From Chloranthus sessilifolius (Eukaryota; Streptophyta; Magnoliopsida; Chloranthales; Chloranthaceae), in assembly GCA_021018995.1 (NCBI GenBank), contig CM037590.1, positions 107,695,097 through 107,759,096 of the forward strand: a DNA stretch of 64,000 bases. The letters are read 5' to 3'. The notes under the pieces were generated by a model that did no database searches, had not been told where the DNA came from, and saw only the letters and a program-made list of their open reading frames with translations. The translations under genes were made by a program, and so were the position numbers. Positions 44,660-55,969 of this stretch are shown piece by piece (the stretch's first letter is position 1; every line of letters begins with the position of its first letter).

Positions 44660-45811
44660 GATTAGGTGATCAGACGTTGTGTACCCGAAACTGAGTTTCA
44701 AAACATCCTAACCATGTGCCATGAACAGGCTTGTGGGGGCCACTTCAGTGGTAACAGGACTGTAGCCAAGGTTCTTCAAAGCGGTTTTTACTGGCCTACC
44801 CTATTCAAAGATGCCCGGCAACACTGTCAAGCTTGTCATTGATGCCAGCAAATGGGCAGTATTACAAGGAGAAACTCTATGCCCTTGCAACCTATACTTG
44901 TTGTCGAACTGTTTGATATTTGGGAAATTGATTTTATGGGACCTTTTCCCCCTTTTACTGGATACAACTTCATCCTTGTAGCTGTGGACTACATATCCAA
45001 ATGGGTAGAGGCCATAGCTACGAGGACAAATGATCACAAAGTCGTCATTCAATTCCTGAAAGACAACATCTTCTCAAGATTTGGCTTTCCTAAAGCTATT
45101 ATTAGTGATGGGGGAAGCCACTTCTGTAATAAACCTTTTAACAAACTAATGGAAAGATGCTCTGTTATCGACAGAGTAGCCACTCCCTACCACCAACAAA
45201 CCAGTGGGCAAGTAGAGATTTCCAACAGAGAAATCAAACATATTCTCGATAAGACTGTGAGAACTGACAGAAGGGATTGGTCCAGCAAATTGACGGATGT
45301 CTTATGGGCTTATAGAACAGCCTATAAAACCCCCATAGGCATGTCCCCATTCAAACTCGTATATGGCAAGGCCTGTCACTTGCCTATTGAATTGCAACAA
45401 CGAGCATATTGGGCCATTAGCGCAATAAATTCTGACTTACACGTAGCTGGTATTCACAGGAAAATCCAGTTATCTGAGTTGGATGAATTGCGACTAGAAG
45501 CTTATGCAAATGCCCGAAGTTACAAGGAGAGGACCAAAGCCTTCCATGACAGACATTTGCTACGAAAAGAGTTCAAGTCAAATGACAAGGTATGGATGTT
45601 CAACTCCAAAATGAAATTCTTTCCAGGGAAGCTACAGTCCAGATGGGATGGACCTTTCACAGTGGTACATGTTTCTCCATCTGGAGATGTCGAAGTCATG
45701 CATCCTACAGATGGCAGAATCCTTAAGGTCAATAGTCAGAGGCTGAAACTTTGCGTCAACAACATTTGCGAGCCTGAAGAGACCATTGATCTTCAAGATC
45801 CTCCAGGGTAA
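44660..45811 (+). pseudogene. Athila 2 integrase region
   Basis: A zinc-finger segment (CHEQACGGHFSGNRTVAKVL ... HCQACH) leads to a long well-preserved core from about 44,850: WEIDFMGPFPPF, AIISDGGSHFCNKPF and TPYHQQTSGQVEISNREIKH, i.e. a DDE-type integrase fold. The C-terminal part (KVWMFNSKMKFFPGKLQSRW, DGPFTVVHV) ends in LQDPPG. This is the longest surviving coding stretch of the element. Confidence 0.92.
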
Positions 45812-48800
45812 TACCTGACTTCGATCTGTATCATATGTATTATATTTGATTTATACCTTGATTCTTTCCCATGATATTTTTTTTACAATAAAATGGCCAT
45901 GTCCAGATCCAGCTTCATTTCAATAAACTAACTGGTAGCACAACAAATGAGTTGCTGGGTGCTTAGGCTAAAGCCTTACACACATAGGCCATGTTATTGA
46001 ACTCATAGGACCTCTCGATAGGTCATTTGGACCTTTCACAAGGTCAGCTGCTGACGTTGATAGGATTGGTGAGGATTTCGAGGTGCTAAAACTTCTCGAT
46101 AGTTGAGAACAACTTTGCTATAGGTTCTGGACTCTTACTTGGACCCTATTGACAGGATTGACAAATGTACTACCCAACCTATCAAAAAGCTGTTTTCACC
46201 CCTTAGCATCCTAACGAATTGAATGTTTTATCTACCCTGTGTTCAACAGGACATTGACCTATCAAAAGCCGCATTCCCAGCCTATCGAATGCAATGTTTA
46301 TTCTTTTCGATAGGAAGAGTTGAACCTATCAACAACATTCAACTGCCATCCCCATACTTGTGCAACTTCGATAGGATGCCTTAACCTATCGACATTTTAC
46401 ACTCATCCTAGCAAAATCGCCCCCACTCCTTCCATGCTTATTGTGCACCTGCGCTGCACGAAAATTTTACCCCACGTGTACCATGTACAACTGTGCACAG
46501 CCTGGGCCTTAAACTCTGCACTCCCCCTTGGTTTCTACACCACGTCGTAACTCCCAACGCTAAATATAGGCTGCCAGTTAATGCACGATTTCATTCCCCA
46601 TGCAGATTGGTGGAATTAACCATTCGTTCTTTCTCATCGATGGCGGCGATATTGAATGCGCCGCTTCATATTCCATCATGCACCCACCTTAAATAGATGC
46701 AGATGGCTCGACTTTGCCCCATTCCTCTCCTTCTACCCTCTACACTCCTCCTCATAACTATGGCAGATGACAAGCCTACCTTCACTCCTGCTCAACTCTA
46801 CCTCTTTTGGCTGGAGTCACTACCGCCCAAGGAACCAAACCTGTTGTAATTCCTCTGGGACGAATATGAGGAGGTACAGCGGATCCTCGCCAAGGAGGAA
46901 AAGCAAAAAGATAAATGGAGAAGAAGAAGCTTAAGACCGAGCCACCGGCTTCTCCACCCCTATCCTCCTCCACCACCCCTCCCCCTGCCCCTTGAACCTG
47001 CTCTTTTTCCTTTTCTTCCTCCCCCTGGCTTGCAGTTCCTCTTCCACCTGCCGTAGGCTTAGGATGTCCCTGAGCTAGGGGAAGGCTTTTCGTTTTCCAA
47101 GGATATTTTGTCCACATGAACTTCATATTTTTCGCATGCTTGTGCTTGACCATTGTACTAACTGTAATAAAATGCTCTGTTTATGGTCTGTTTAGTCTCT
47201 TTTTACTAAAATACTTCTTCCTTTTTTTTCTGGTTGTCTACTTGTTTTGTTTTTATCCCTAGATGACCACACGGCTACAGCCACTATGCTGTAAATAGTG
47301 AGGACACTGTTTCGTTTAGGTTTGGGAGTATGGCATGTATGCCGATAAATTAGTTAATGTCAGTGCAGCCAGGTGTAAAAAGGAGTGTTTGGAATTAATT
47401 AGAGTAAATTCTCACTTGATTATTTTTTTGAAGAGAGGAAATTAAAAAAACTATTTGAAACTGAAATAAGTTGTAGTCCAACAGACTTCATGAGGCAAAT
47501 GTCAATAATTTGTGAAAAATAATTTTGATGTGTAGTAAACCTGAAATGAGAGAAGATTGTGAAGATACACCCCTGAAAATTTGATGGAAGGCCATACCCA
47601 GTGAGATTTGGGCCTGAAAAATTTTCTTTGAAGAGTGTCTTGGCAATTTTTCTCGCTCTAAGGACTGATTGATCTAATTTTAATCACTAGAAGTTAGGCA
47701 AACCAAGTTGAAACAATTGACAAAGACTTCATGACATTGAGGACATTAACTAAAGCCATTCCTTGGACAGTTTGAGCCTAAAATGCCCCACCTTTGAACT
47801 GCCCTTGATGCACACCAGTTGAGATTTTAAAATAACAATTTTTCTTTGATGGAAACCAGAAATTTTGAACCCAAAACCCTTTGACCTGTTTCAGTTCACC
47901 CTCAACCTGAGAACTCAGAAAATAAGAGGAGAAGTGAGGTTAGAGGTGCAAGGTTCGATGTTTGGCAAAAAGGAGAAGAAAGTATATTTGAAGGCTAGTG
48001 TGATGCATAGTTGTGGCATTCCGATTTTTTTTTTAAAAAAAATAAATAAATACTTAAACAGAGCAAAAGGATGAGAAAGAGAAGTCACTTCATTTGAAAA
48101 TCTACAAGAAGATAAGAAACTAATGAAGCTGATCACTTCAAGTCTGAAATTCTAGAAAGAAATTGAAGAGGTGCTGAAATGAAGAAGGTTGAGCTGCAAA
48201 CCACCTCCTTACCTTTACTGATTTCTCATTTTGAACACCTTTGTACCCTTTCATTCTTTTACAAACCTCATCCCTAAGCCACATTACAACCCAATAAAAA
48301 AACCTTACTGATCTGAAATGAATTGAGCTGTCATGTGGAGATAAAGATTTGTTTAATCTATGGTGAAAAGAACTATAAAATTTTAGAAATTAGAGCAATG
48401 CCTATGCTCATTCTTGCAGTCCTATTTGAAGGCTGTAACTGCTCTTGAGTTGTGTGAAATTCTACACCCTACATTTTTTTTCTGTTGTGAGTGAATAGTG
48501 CTGGTGAGACTTAGGTAAGAAATCCAATTTGATGGGGGTAGTATCAAAACAGAATTCTCAAGTGAAAGGTGAGCCATGCATTCATTTTTAAGAGCACTGC
48601 CTTGACATGAGCTGAGTGATGGTGAAGGATTGCAGCAGACTTTCAAGTTTAGAACTGATTTTTTTTTTCTAATTGAAATTCCTCTAATGGATTGAAAAGA
48701 CATGGTGTGAATTTATTCTATTTACTGAAAATATGGTTAGCAGGATGCACTACTATTAACTAACCTTATTGGAGAAGTTTGTGGGTACCTTCACTAAAAA

Positions 48801-48943
48801 CCCTCAGGAGACTTCACTCCTCCACTAGGGATCACCTAGGGGTTTAAAAGGCTTGGTGCATATGCTAAATGCATCTGTGCTCCCTACGAAAGTGGCATTT
48901 TTAATTTCTTTTAATTCTCCTTTGCTCAGGGACTAGCAAAGCT
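45812..48943 (+). other. Athila 2 3' region with env-position remnant
   Basis: 45,812-46,420 is non-coding and carries a second cluster of CCTATCGA-type motifs (46,010-46,400). 46,500-47,160 holds a CT-rich leader and a small remnant starting MADDKPTFTPAQLYLFWLES (46,761) at the place of the Athila 1 env-position ORF. 47,190-48,943 matches the Athila 1 3' untranslated region, including the inner AGTGAGGACACT...AGGTTTGGGAGTA block (47,297-47,332). Confidence 0.7.
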
Positions 48944-48957
48944 TAGGTTTCGGGGTG
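48944..48957 (+). other. Athila 2 polypurine tract
   Basis: TAGGTTTCGGGGTG lies directly before the 3' LTR, the primer site for second-strand synthesis. The matching Athila 1 site is AGGTTTGGGGGTG at 12,566. Confidence 0.8.
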
Positions 48958-50963
48958 TGTTAAGTGGTGAAAAATGCCACTTTTCACCCTTTAACCTGAC
49001 CATTGATAGACCTGTGAGCACACTAATAAGCCTCTATCGAGTGCATTTTGTAGACAGCAATAAAAGATGACACTAATGCAGAAAACCACTCAAGAATGCC
49101 CAGAAAGGGGCCATCTCTCAGCACAGGACAAACCCAACAACAGCACACCAGAGGGTAGAACATCACTGGACCCTTGGAGTGTGTGGCTACTGCAGGGCAA
49201 GGCAAAGGAGTGAAAATAGGCTAAAAACATCCTATCGAGAGGTCACCTAAAGACTTCGATAGGAGCTGAAAGCAAAGAAAGGAGGAATTCATGCAGTTGA
49301 AAAGGTTTTTATGGGATCAGAAGAAGGATGAATTTGTGTGGATTGAGGAGTTCGATAGGATCTAAGAACCTATCGAGCAGTTGAAAGAAAGGAAGAAACC
49401 ATCTTATCGAGAACGTGCCTGAGGTGTAAAGGGAACCTATCGAATGGTTTCCTGAACCTATCGAAATGGTTCTCTAACCTGTCGAAAAGCTTCTCCAACC
49501 TGTCAAAGGCTTCAGGTCAAGGGCTGAGAATGCTGAAGCTCTAAGAGAAGGCTCATCCTATCGAAACCTATCGAAGAGATCTGAAAACCTAGCGAAAGGA
49601 CCAAAAAGCTCCATTTGAACCTATCAAAATCGTGTGTAGAACTTCTCAAAAATTCAGCTATGCACACGCTGTGACTTGGTGACCTATTACACGCAACCCA
49701 AGGCACTTAGTGATCGACACGACGGTTCTAGAAGATGCCCTAACTGACCCACGTGCTCTAACAAAACCCTAACAAACTCTGAGGACCTTCTCGAAGGGAT
49801 TTTTGGTGGGCAAAATAGAGGAGAAAGCTATATATAGAGACCCCCAATTGCAATTGGGGGAGATCGAGATCTGAGCTAAATTCGGAAGATTAGAGCTTAC
49901 AGAGAAATCTTATTTTCCCTCTTTTAGCCCAACAATGGTTGGCTAATTCCCTTTGAGTAGCGAGGAGAAAGGTTAGATCTGCAATTGGGTAAGGTTAAGA
50001 GTGATATTGTGGGTTCCCAGCTACACAGACTACGGATCTGAGAGTATTTTCATTGTAGAGTGAGTTTGATTGCAATGTAAATACTATTTCTAATGCTTTA
50101 ATTAGATCTAAAGTTCTTTTGGTTTTATTTGGTGATCGATCGGATTTGTGTAGAGGAGTCTGTAGATCAGCTCACCCACTTAACTGGTAGACCTCTTGGA
50201 TACCATCCGATCTCCCTAGATCTGATACTCCTGTAATTCCCTGAGTCTGTGACCTTGGAATTATATCATCTGTAGTGGTTTTAATTATTCTTATTGATGC
50301 TTTAGCTATGGAGGAGATCCCTAGGATGGTCTGTGACCATTAAAGTGGACAGATCATAACCGTAAGATTAGTCCAAGCTCAGGCTCCAATTGGATTCGTC
50401 TACTACAAATCCATGGATCAGATAAAGTCTATAGGATGATCTGTGACCATTCAAGTGGATAGATCATAGCCTTAATACCAGGTGGATCCTGTGATTTGGA
50501 GTGGAGCCTTCTACCTTGCAACTGTGCTTATAGCCAGTTGAGGGAATTGTGTACTTTGAACCTCTGTGGCATGATTAATCGAACCTAATTTCAGTGAAAC
50601 CAATTTCCAAGCTACTCTTCCTCATTTTTTGCTTTTTACTCTCTTCCCCTACAAGATCTAAGTTCCTAAACTCAATCCAAGTTAGTCTGTGTTTAATTTT
50701 AGCTTAGCTTAAGTGATAATCCATTTTAAACCTCTCCCCTGTCTTTTAGCTAACGTAGCATTAGTTAGGGTGCCAGATCTCATACAGATCTGGAGATTTA
50801 TCATATTTTTAAACCAACCTCCCTGTGGACATTCCCTTACTCACCATCTTTTTAAAACTTGCTACAACGGACCCTGATTACTTGCAGGTCTGTGTGACTG
50901 TGTTCTGCCTAGTTTTATTAGCAAATTTAGACTCTCTTTGGAGGGAAGGCAAACACTCCAACA
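48958..50963 (+). repeat. Athila 2 3' LTR
   Basis: It starts TGTTAAGTGG and ends CACTCCAACA, followed by GTATC. It is collinear with the 5' LTR, with the phased array (49,434-49,497), TATA box (49,829) and 20-base palindrome (49,841-49,860). Confidence 0.95.
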
Positions 50964-51180
50964 GTATCCTGCTGCTCCGCTCTTTATCTATTTCACTATC
51001 CTTGGTTTCTTAATTGATCCTAATCTCTGATGTTGATTTTGACCTATAGCGCGCATGTGCGAAGGAGTCGCGATCTTTGCTTTGAAGGATTTCCCAGGCA
51101 TGGTCTCAAGTGGGGGATATGCAGACTTACCAAGGTTCCTCACGTAGGCGAAAGAAGTCAAAGGGTGCCAACAAAGATTA
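50964..51180 (+). pseudogene. Captured PMD gene, part 2 (after the Athila insertion)
   Basis: After the right-hand GTATC, 50,969-51,047 looks like an intron (ending TGACCTATAG). A last exon follows, whose product ends in a basic tail (QGSSRRRKKSKGANKD) near 51,180. This is where the PMD gene resumes. It is inferred from position and from the basic end, which I associate with transposon-borne PMD proteins. Confidence 0.5.
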
Positions 51181-51914
51181 GGCCCTAGTTTCTGCACTTT
51201 GAACAATTCAAATATTTTAGCACATTTTTGGGATAATTTTGGAATGTTTTAAACAAATTATGGTATTTTTAATGATTTTTCTGTTTGGACATATTTAGCG
51301 TTATTCCTTTGATTGCATGTTATCCCTTTTCTTGCATATATCCGACTGTTTGCAGGATGATCTTGGCGATTGCTCATGAAAGCGGCCCTCGAGGTCGCCT
51401 TCCTAGGTGTGGGGTTTCTCTTGCACAAAAAAAGGTCAAACTTTTTTAAAGTTGGGTGCCCTTTTGATTTTCATGTTTGAATGTCTATATAGCATAAAGC
51501 AGGTGAATCAGGCTAATTGGGAAAGGGGGCCAGCAAAAGCCCACAACAATCCCCAAATCAGCTCATAAAGGCATAAGGGGGGGCAGTTTTGTGCTGGTGC
51601 AACTATTAGTTGCGCCAGGCTTAAGTTGAGGAAAATTTGCACTGGCGCAACTAATAGTTGCGCCGACTTTAGCCTTGGGGCCTGTGGGGCCTTATATGCC
51701 CGAGACAACTCAAATTCTTTCTTTTCTTTTTGACTATTTTTTTCTCTCCTTGCTTTGCCAAGGGCGGGTCCATCAACATACATTGAATTTTATATTCTTG
51801 AAAGATCTTTGTACGTCTATGGACCCACTTTCCAATCCTCCCTTACATGGAGGGCTTGGGACCAATTTGCCCCTTTCTTTAGGCTTGGGGCCCAATTTTC
51901 TCAAAAATTGACAT
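51181..51914. other. Spacer between the two captured genes
   Basis: No gene. It holds two copies of the Tat palindrome (51,595-51,617 and 51,643-51,665) and a CT-rich stretch (51,708-51,760) that resembles the leader of the PMD gene, so it may be the promoter/leader of the second captured ORF. Confidence 0.6.
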
Positions 51915-51918
51915 GGGA

Positions 51919-53312
51919 GCATGAATGAGAGTAAGCTCGCCGAACTTGAGCAGCTCGGGTTATCACATCTTCCCCTCTTCCTTGAGTTCCTCTATGATGG
52001 GTCCAACTTTACGCGACAGCTTCATTTTGGAATGCAAATGCTCATGTGTTTCATTTTGGGAAGCGGGAGCTAACTCCCACTCTTGAGGAGCTATCCAATT
52101 TATCCAGTTTGAAGCTTCACAGAGGCCTTGCTAGAGTCACGCCAAAGTTGGACTATTCCAAATACGTTCACCTTACCCTCGGTTTAAAGAAATTTGAATA
52201 CGAGAAAAGTTTTATTTGGGGGCCCACAAGGTGTTCGATCAAATTCCTCAAAGAACTTTTCGGTGATGAAAGTATTCAAAAATTACCGGTTAGGAATCTC
52301 TTTACTGTGAAAGCCTTTGCTCTCAGCCTCATTTCGAAACTCCTTTTCTTTACTGGGGGAGAGAGGTTCTCTCTGGCTCTTTGTGATGTCTTCATTGAGT
52401 TGGTAGAGGGTCGATCGGTGATGCATCTGGTCCTTGCTGAATTATAGCGGTGCCTTGATGCATTTTCTCTGGGTAAGGTGGAGAGCCTCAGGGGGTGTCC
52501 CTTACTGCTTCAAGACTGGTTGGGTGAGCATCTCGCTATCTTGGGGCCTGCACCATGCTTTTATATTGCCCGAGGTGAGGCCGCTAGATGCTTTTTGGGT
52601 AGATGTCACTTTCGCAGGGCGACTTGTCAGCTTTGAAGCTGTGGTTGACCGATGTTGAGCTGATATGGAGGCTTCCTTGGTTGAATCGGACCTTTCCCAT
52701 AGTTCGTTCCAGAGATCATGAGGGCATCACCCTCCTAGGATTGACTGGAAACGCCTTCTATTTCTCATTCCGGGTGTTGCATCAGTTTGGCTGCTCTCAG
52801 CAGGTGCCTTGTGAGATAAAGCCCCCACTATGTGACTTGATCTTTTCTAGGGGGTCCTCCAGGGACATAGATCAGATTTCTGCTCTCTGAGAGATGCGTC
52901 AGTCGACACCGATGTGTGATGTGGACCAGGGAGATCTAGTTCAATCTTTCCCTGAGTACGAGGCTTGGTTATTGGCTGAGCAGCCTGCTGCTGATCATCT
53001 GGATCAGTCGGAGAGTGTTGATATGTGAGGCCTCTGGCCGAAGAAGGAGACGGCACTCTGAGCCCGTATTGAGTTATTGACCGATGAGAAGAGAGTCCTG
53101 CATGAGCTTTTAGCACAAGAGAAAGTTAGAGCAGGGATAGCAGAGAGCGAGGTCCTTCGTCTGAAGGGATCTTTGAGTGTTGCCCTTGGAGCTGCTGATG
53201 CTTCTCGAAAGAGGTATAAGAGTCTGCATGGTCGTTGGTTGACCGAGCGGAATGTCCGGGAGGATGGTTTTCATGCTGAGATTAGTACCTTGAAGCGCAA
53301 GCTGGGCCGTTG
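51919..53312 (+). pseudogene. Second captured ORF region (DUF7745-like with coiled-coil end), antisense in Tat unit B
   Basis: It starts MNESKLAELEQLGLSHLPLF. A domain follows with FHFGKRELTPTLEELSNLSS, FLKELFGDESIQKLPVRNLF and FALSLISKLLFFTGGERFSL, which I recognise as resembling plant DUF7745 proteins, a family known mainly from retroelement-rich regions. A segment with VELIWRLPWLNRTFP follows. The end (about 53,080-53,312) is a heptad-rich coiled coil (RAGIAESEVLRLKGSLSVAL). It is broken in several places. The family name is from memory, not a search. Confidence 0.6.
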
Positions 53313-54740
53313 ATTCATTCCTGCACATATAATTTTTTGCACATATCAGATATACAGAAAAGGGGCATAAAAAAACTCCTTTACAGATACACATCTTTTT
53401 GGTATACATATTTTCTTTATGTTTTTATTTTTTTCTACTTTTTGTAAAGAAAGAAAGCTAGACATCACACCAGCTATTTTTGGGGATGTGGTGTAAGTGG
53501 TGCATTTGTAAAAATGGAAAAGCTATTATATTTACACAGACTTTTTTATTGTTCTTTTTGTTTTCTTCTCTCTTTTTTGATTAATGGGTCGCTTTAACAA
53601 AGAGGGATTTCCGCCTTGTTCTTTATACTTTTATTGTTTGGTTTGATGCCTCAATCATAGGGTGAGGTCTCGGGTCCCCTTTTGAGCATGGTCGAACCCC
53701 CTTTTGAATGGTAGGGTCTGAGGGAGTTTCAGCAGCCTTACTAAGACTGGAACGTCAATCCCCTTTGGGCTTAGTCAAACCTTTCTCCTTACCTTGAGTC
53801 ATACGTTTGACGAAGCTGTTTCACAAAGACAATTCTGGTCGGGGCCCGATTTGAACTAGTATGAGCGGCCCAAAAAAAAAGGGGATTAGGGAGAGTAACC
53901 AAGAGGGCTCCTCAAACAACAATTCAAAGCCTTTCTTTTTTAATTTTTTCTTTCTTTTAAAACCATTTTTGCTCACAATGCCCAAGGTGGGTTCGTCGTG
54001 CCCGTTTTGCCCTCTTTTAACCCGTGACACCCTTTCGGGTTTTCACCACGTCCATGAGCTTAGCTCTCTTACCCCAAGCTCCCTTTTGAATTTTCACCTG
54101 GTCCGCTCAAACTCGCTATTTTTACCCTTAGTGCCCTTTCGGGTTTTCACCACGTCTATCTTGCTTAGAGCTTATATTTTTATTTTATTTCTTTCTTTTT
54201 ATTTCTTTTTGAAAATCCGCCATAGCCGGCCAGATGGGGTTCTGGTGTCGTCTCACAATTCAGCTTGTGTTGACTTAACAGATGTTGTGATTGCTTGAGA
54301 ACCTAAAAAAGGGCTTTCTTTAGGGTGTATCTTGGCCATGGGTTAGGTTAGGATTTGAAGGTATGCTAGCCAAAAAAGGGTCTTCTTGATACGACTTCAG
54401 TTTTTCACAGCACACTTCTTCCTTAGGGGATTTTTACTGTACAAGCCCCTTGATTCTTCTATTTTTTCTTTTTCCTTTATCTTATTTCAGGCAATCTCTT
54501 TTTGAGGTTTTGCTTTTCTGATTTTTTGGATTTTGATGGTAATTTTACTTCCCCTTTTTGTATATGTACACACTTTTTTTCTTTTTCGTGGAAGGGGTTT
54601 ATTGAAAGAAAGGCCTAGGCTCAAATGGGATAGCAAAGGATATCATCATTTTAGGGGATGCTTTTGGCTACTGTGCTTGAACTAATGGCCTCTTTTGGAT
54701 GGCTCTTAAGCAGCCACGTATCTATTTCATCAATACTTAT
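53313..54740 (-). other. Unit B 3' region next to integrase (no gene)
   Basis: T-rich non-coding sequence. From about 53,640 it matches the unit A 3' region (20,105-21,180), including the triple GCCCTTTCGGGTTTTCACC repeat (54,028-54,160) and the block GGGGTTTATTGAAAGAAAGG (54,595). Confidence 0.75.
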
Positions 54741-54749
54741 CTTATCGCG

Positions 54750-55740
54750 ATAGACTAAAAGTAGAACCGTCAGACATATCTAGCATTGATGGGCTTAGGA
54801 AGACGATCTTCGTCCATAGTGGCGAGGCGGATGGCATATCTCGATAACACTTCTCGGATGACGTAAGGTCCTTCCTAGTTTGGCTTGAACTTCCCTCTCG
54901 GATCGGCGTGGAGGGATGGGAAGATCTTCAGTACAGTGTCACCTACCTTCAGATCTCGACCGCAGACACGTTTATTATAAGTGCGTGCGAGTTCACCCCT
55001 GGTAAACTTGAGTATGACACAAGGCTAAGGGTCTCTTCTCATCCAATAAGTTCAATTGTTCAAAGCGAGATCTCTCCCTCTCTACCTCGAGTAAGCCCGA
55101 TCCGATGAGGATTCAGAGCGAGGGTACTTCAACCTCTACTTGTAGGACGGCCTCGGTTTCATACACAAGGGAGAATGGTGTTGCCCTTGTAGCGGTACAA
55201 ATCAATGTTCTGTAGGCCCATAAAGCAAATGGCAACATTTCACTCCAGTCTCGATAAGTGACGACCATTTTCTCGAGGATGCGGATGATTGTCTTGTTTG
55301 CAGCTTCCATGACTCTATTAGTTTGAGGCCGAGAAGGGGACGAGTGATGGCGCTTGATCTTGTATTGCTTGCAGAAGGCCCGGATGCGCTTATTCACAAA
55401 GTTGGTGTCGTTGTCCATGATGATATCCTTGGGTACTTCAAATTGGCACACGATATTGTTCTTGAGAAACTTCTCGATGTGACTAGCCGTGATGTTAGCA
55501 TATGATGCTAATTCTACCCACTTGGTGAAGTATTCAATAGGGACGAGGATGAACCAATGTCCATCTGATGCTTTTGGATTAATCAATCCGACGATGTCAA
55601 GACCCCAGGTAGCAAATCGCCAAGGAGTGGTCATACAGTGAAGATCGATGGCTGAAGCGTATATCAGACTGAAGTGTTCCTGAGACTTATAGCATTTCTA
55701 AACATGTTTGCAGTAATCTGATTTCATAGTGGTCCAAAAG
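54750..55740 (-). pseudogene. Tat unit B integrase region
   Basis: The minus strand shows WRFATWGLDIVGLINPKAS, EYFTKWVELASYANITASHI, VPKDIIMDNDTNFVNKRIRA and the C-terminal part toward 54,900. It is collinear with the unit A integrase. Decayed. Confidence 0.88.
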
Positions 55741-55969
55741 TATCCCTGTCGTAGAATTTTCTTAACGAGCATGTGACCACTGACATGGGCACCACATGCT
55801 CCCTCATGGATCTCTTGCATGATGTTGGTCGCTTCACTTTCTGTAAGGCACCTGAGCAAGATGTAATTATATGATCGCTTGTAAAGTCATTCTCCACAAA
55901 TGACGTATCCTACTGCTAAACGCTGAATGGTTCGTCCATCTGTCTTGGAAATACCCTCGGGGAAAGTAA

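Larger units (their letters stand above)
37957..50963 (+). mobile_element. Athila-lineage element 2, end-to-end, broken
   Basis: The 13.0-kb element has both LTRs (2,034 and 2,006 bases), the Asp-tRNA-type primer site typical of Athila, gag, protease, RT, RNase H, integrase, a long 3' region and a polypurine tract, flanked by GTATC duplications. LTR ends are TGTTAAGTG and CCAATA/CCAACA. LTRs differ by a few bases per hundred in the stretches I compared, so it is the youngest-looking element here, though its coding part has roughly half a dozen to ten breaks. The env-position region is reduced to a remnant. It sits inside the PMD gene of Tat unit B. Confidence 0.95.

Noticed and set aside
46782-47153. 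Minus-strand frame in Athila 2
   Set aside because: Opposite to the element and low-complexity (Glu/Gly-rich); it shadows the plus-strand env-position remnant.
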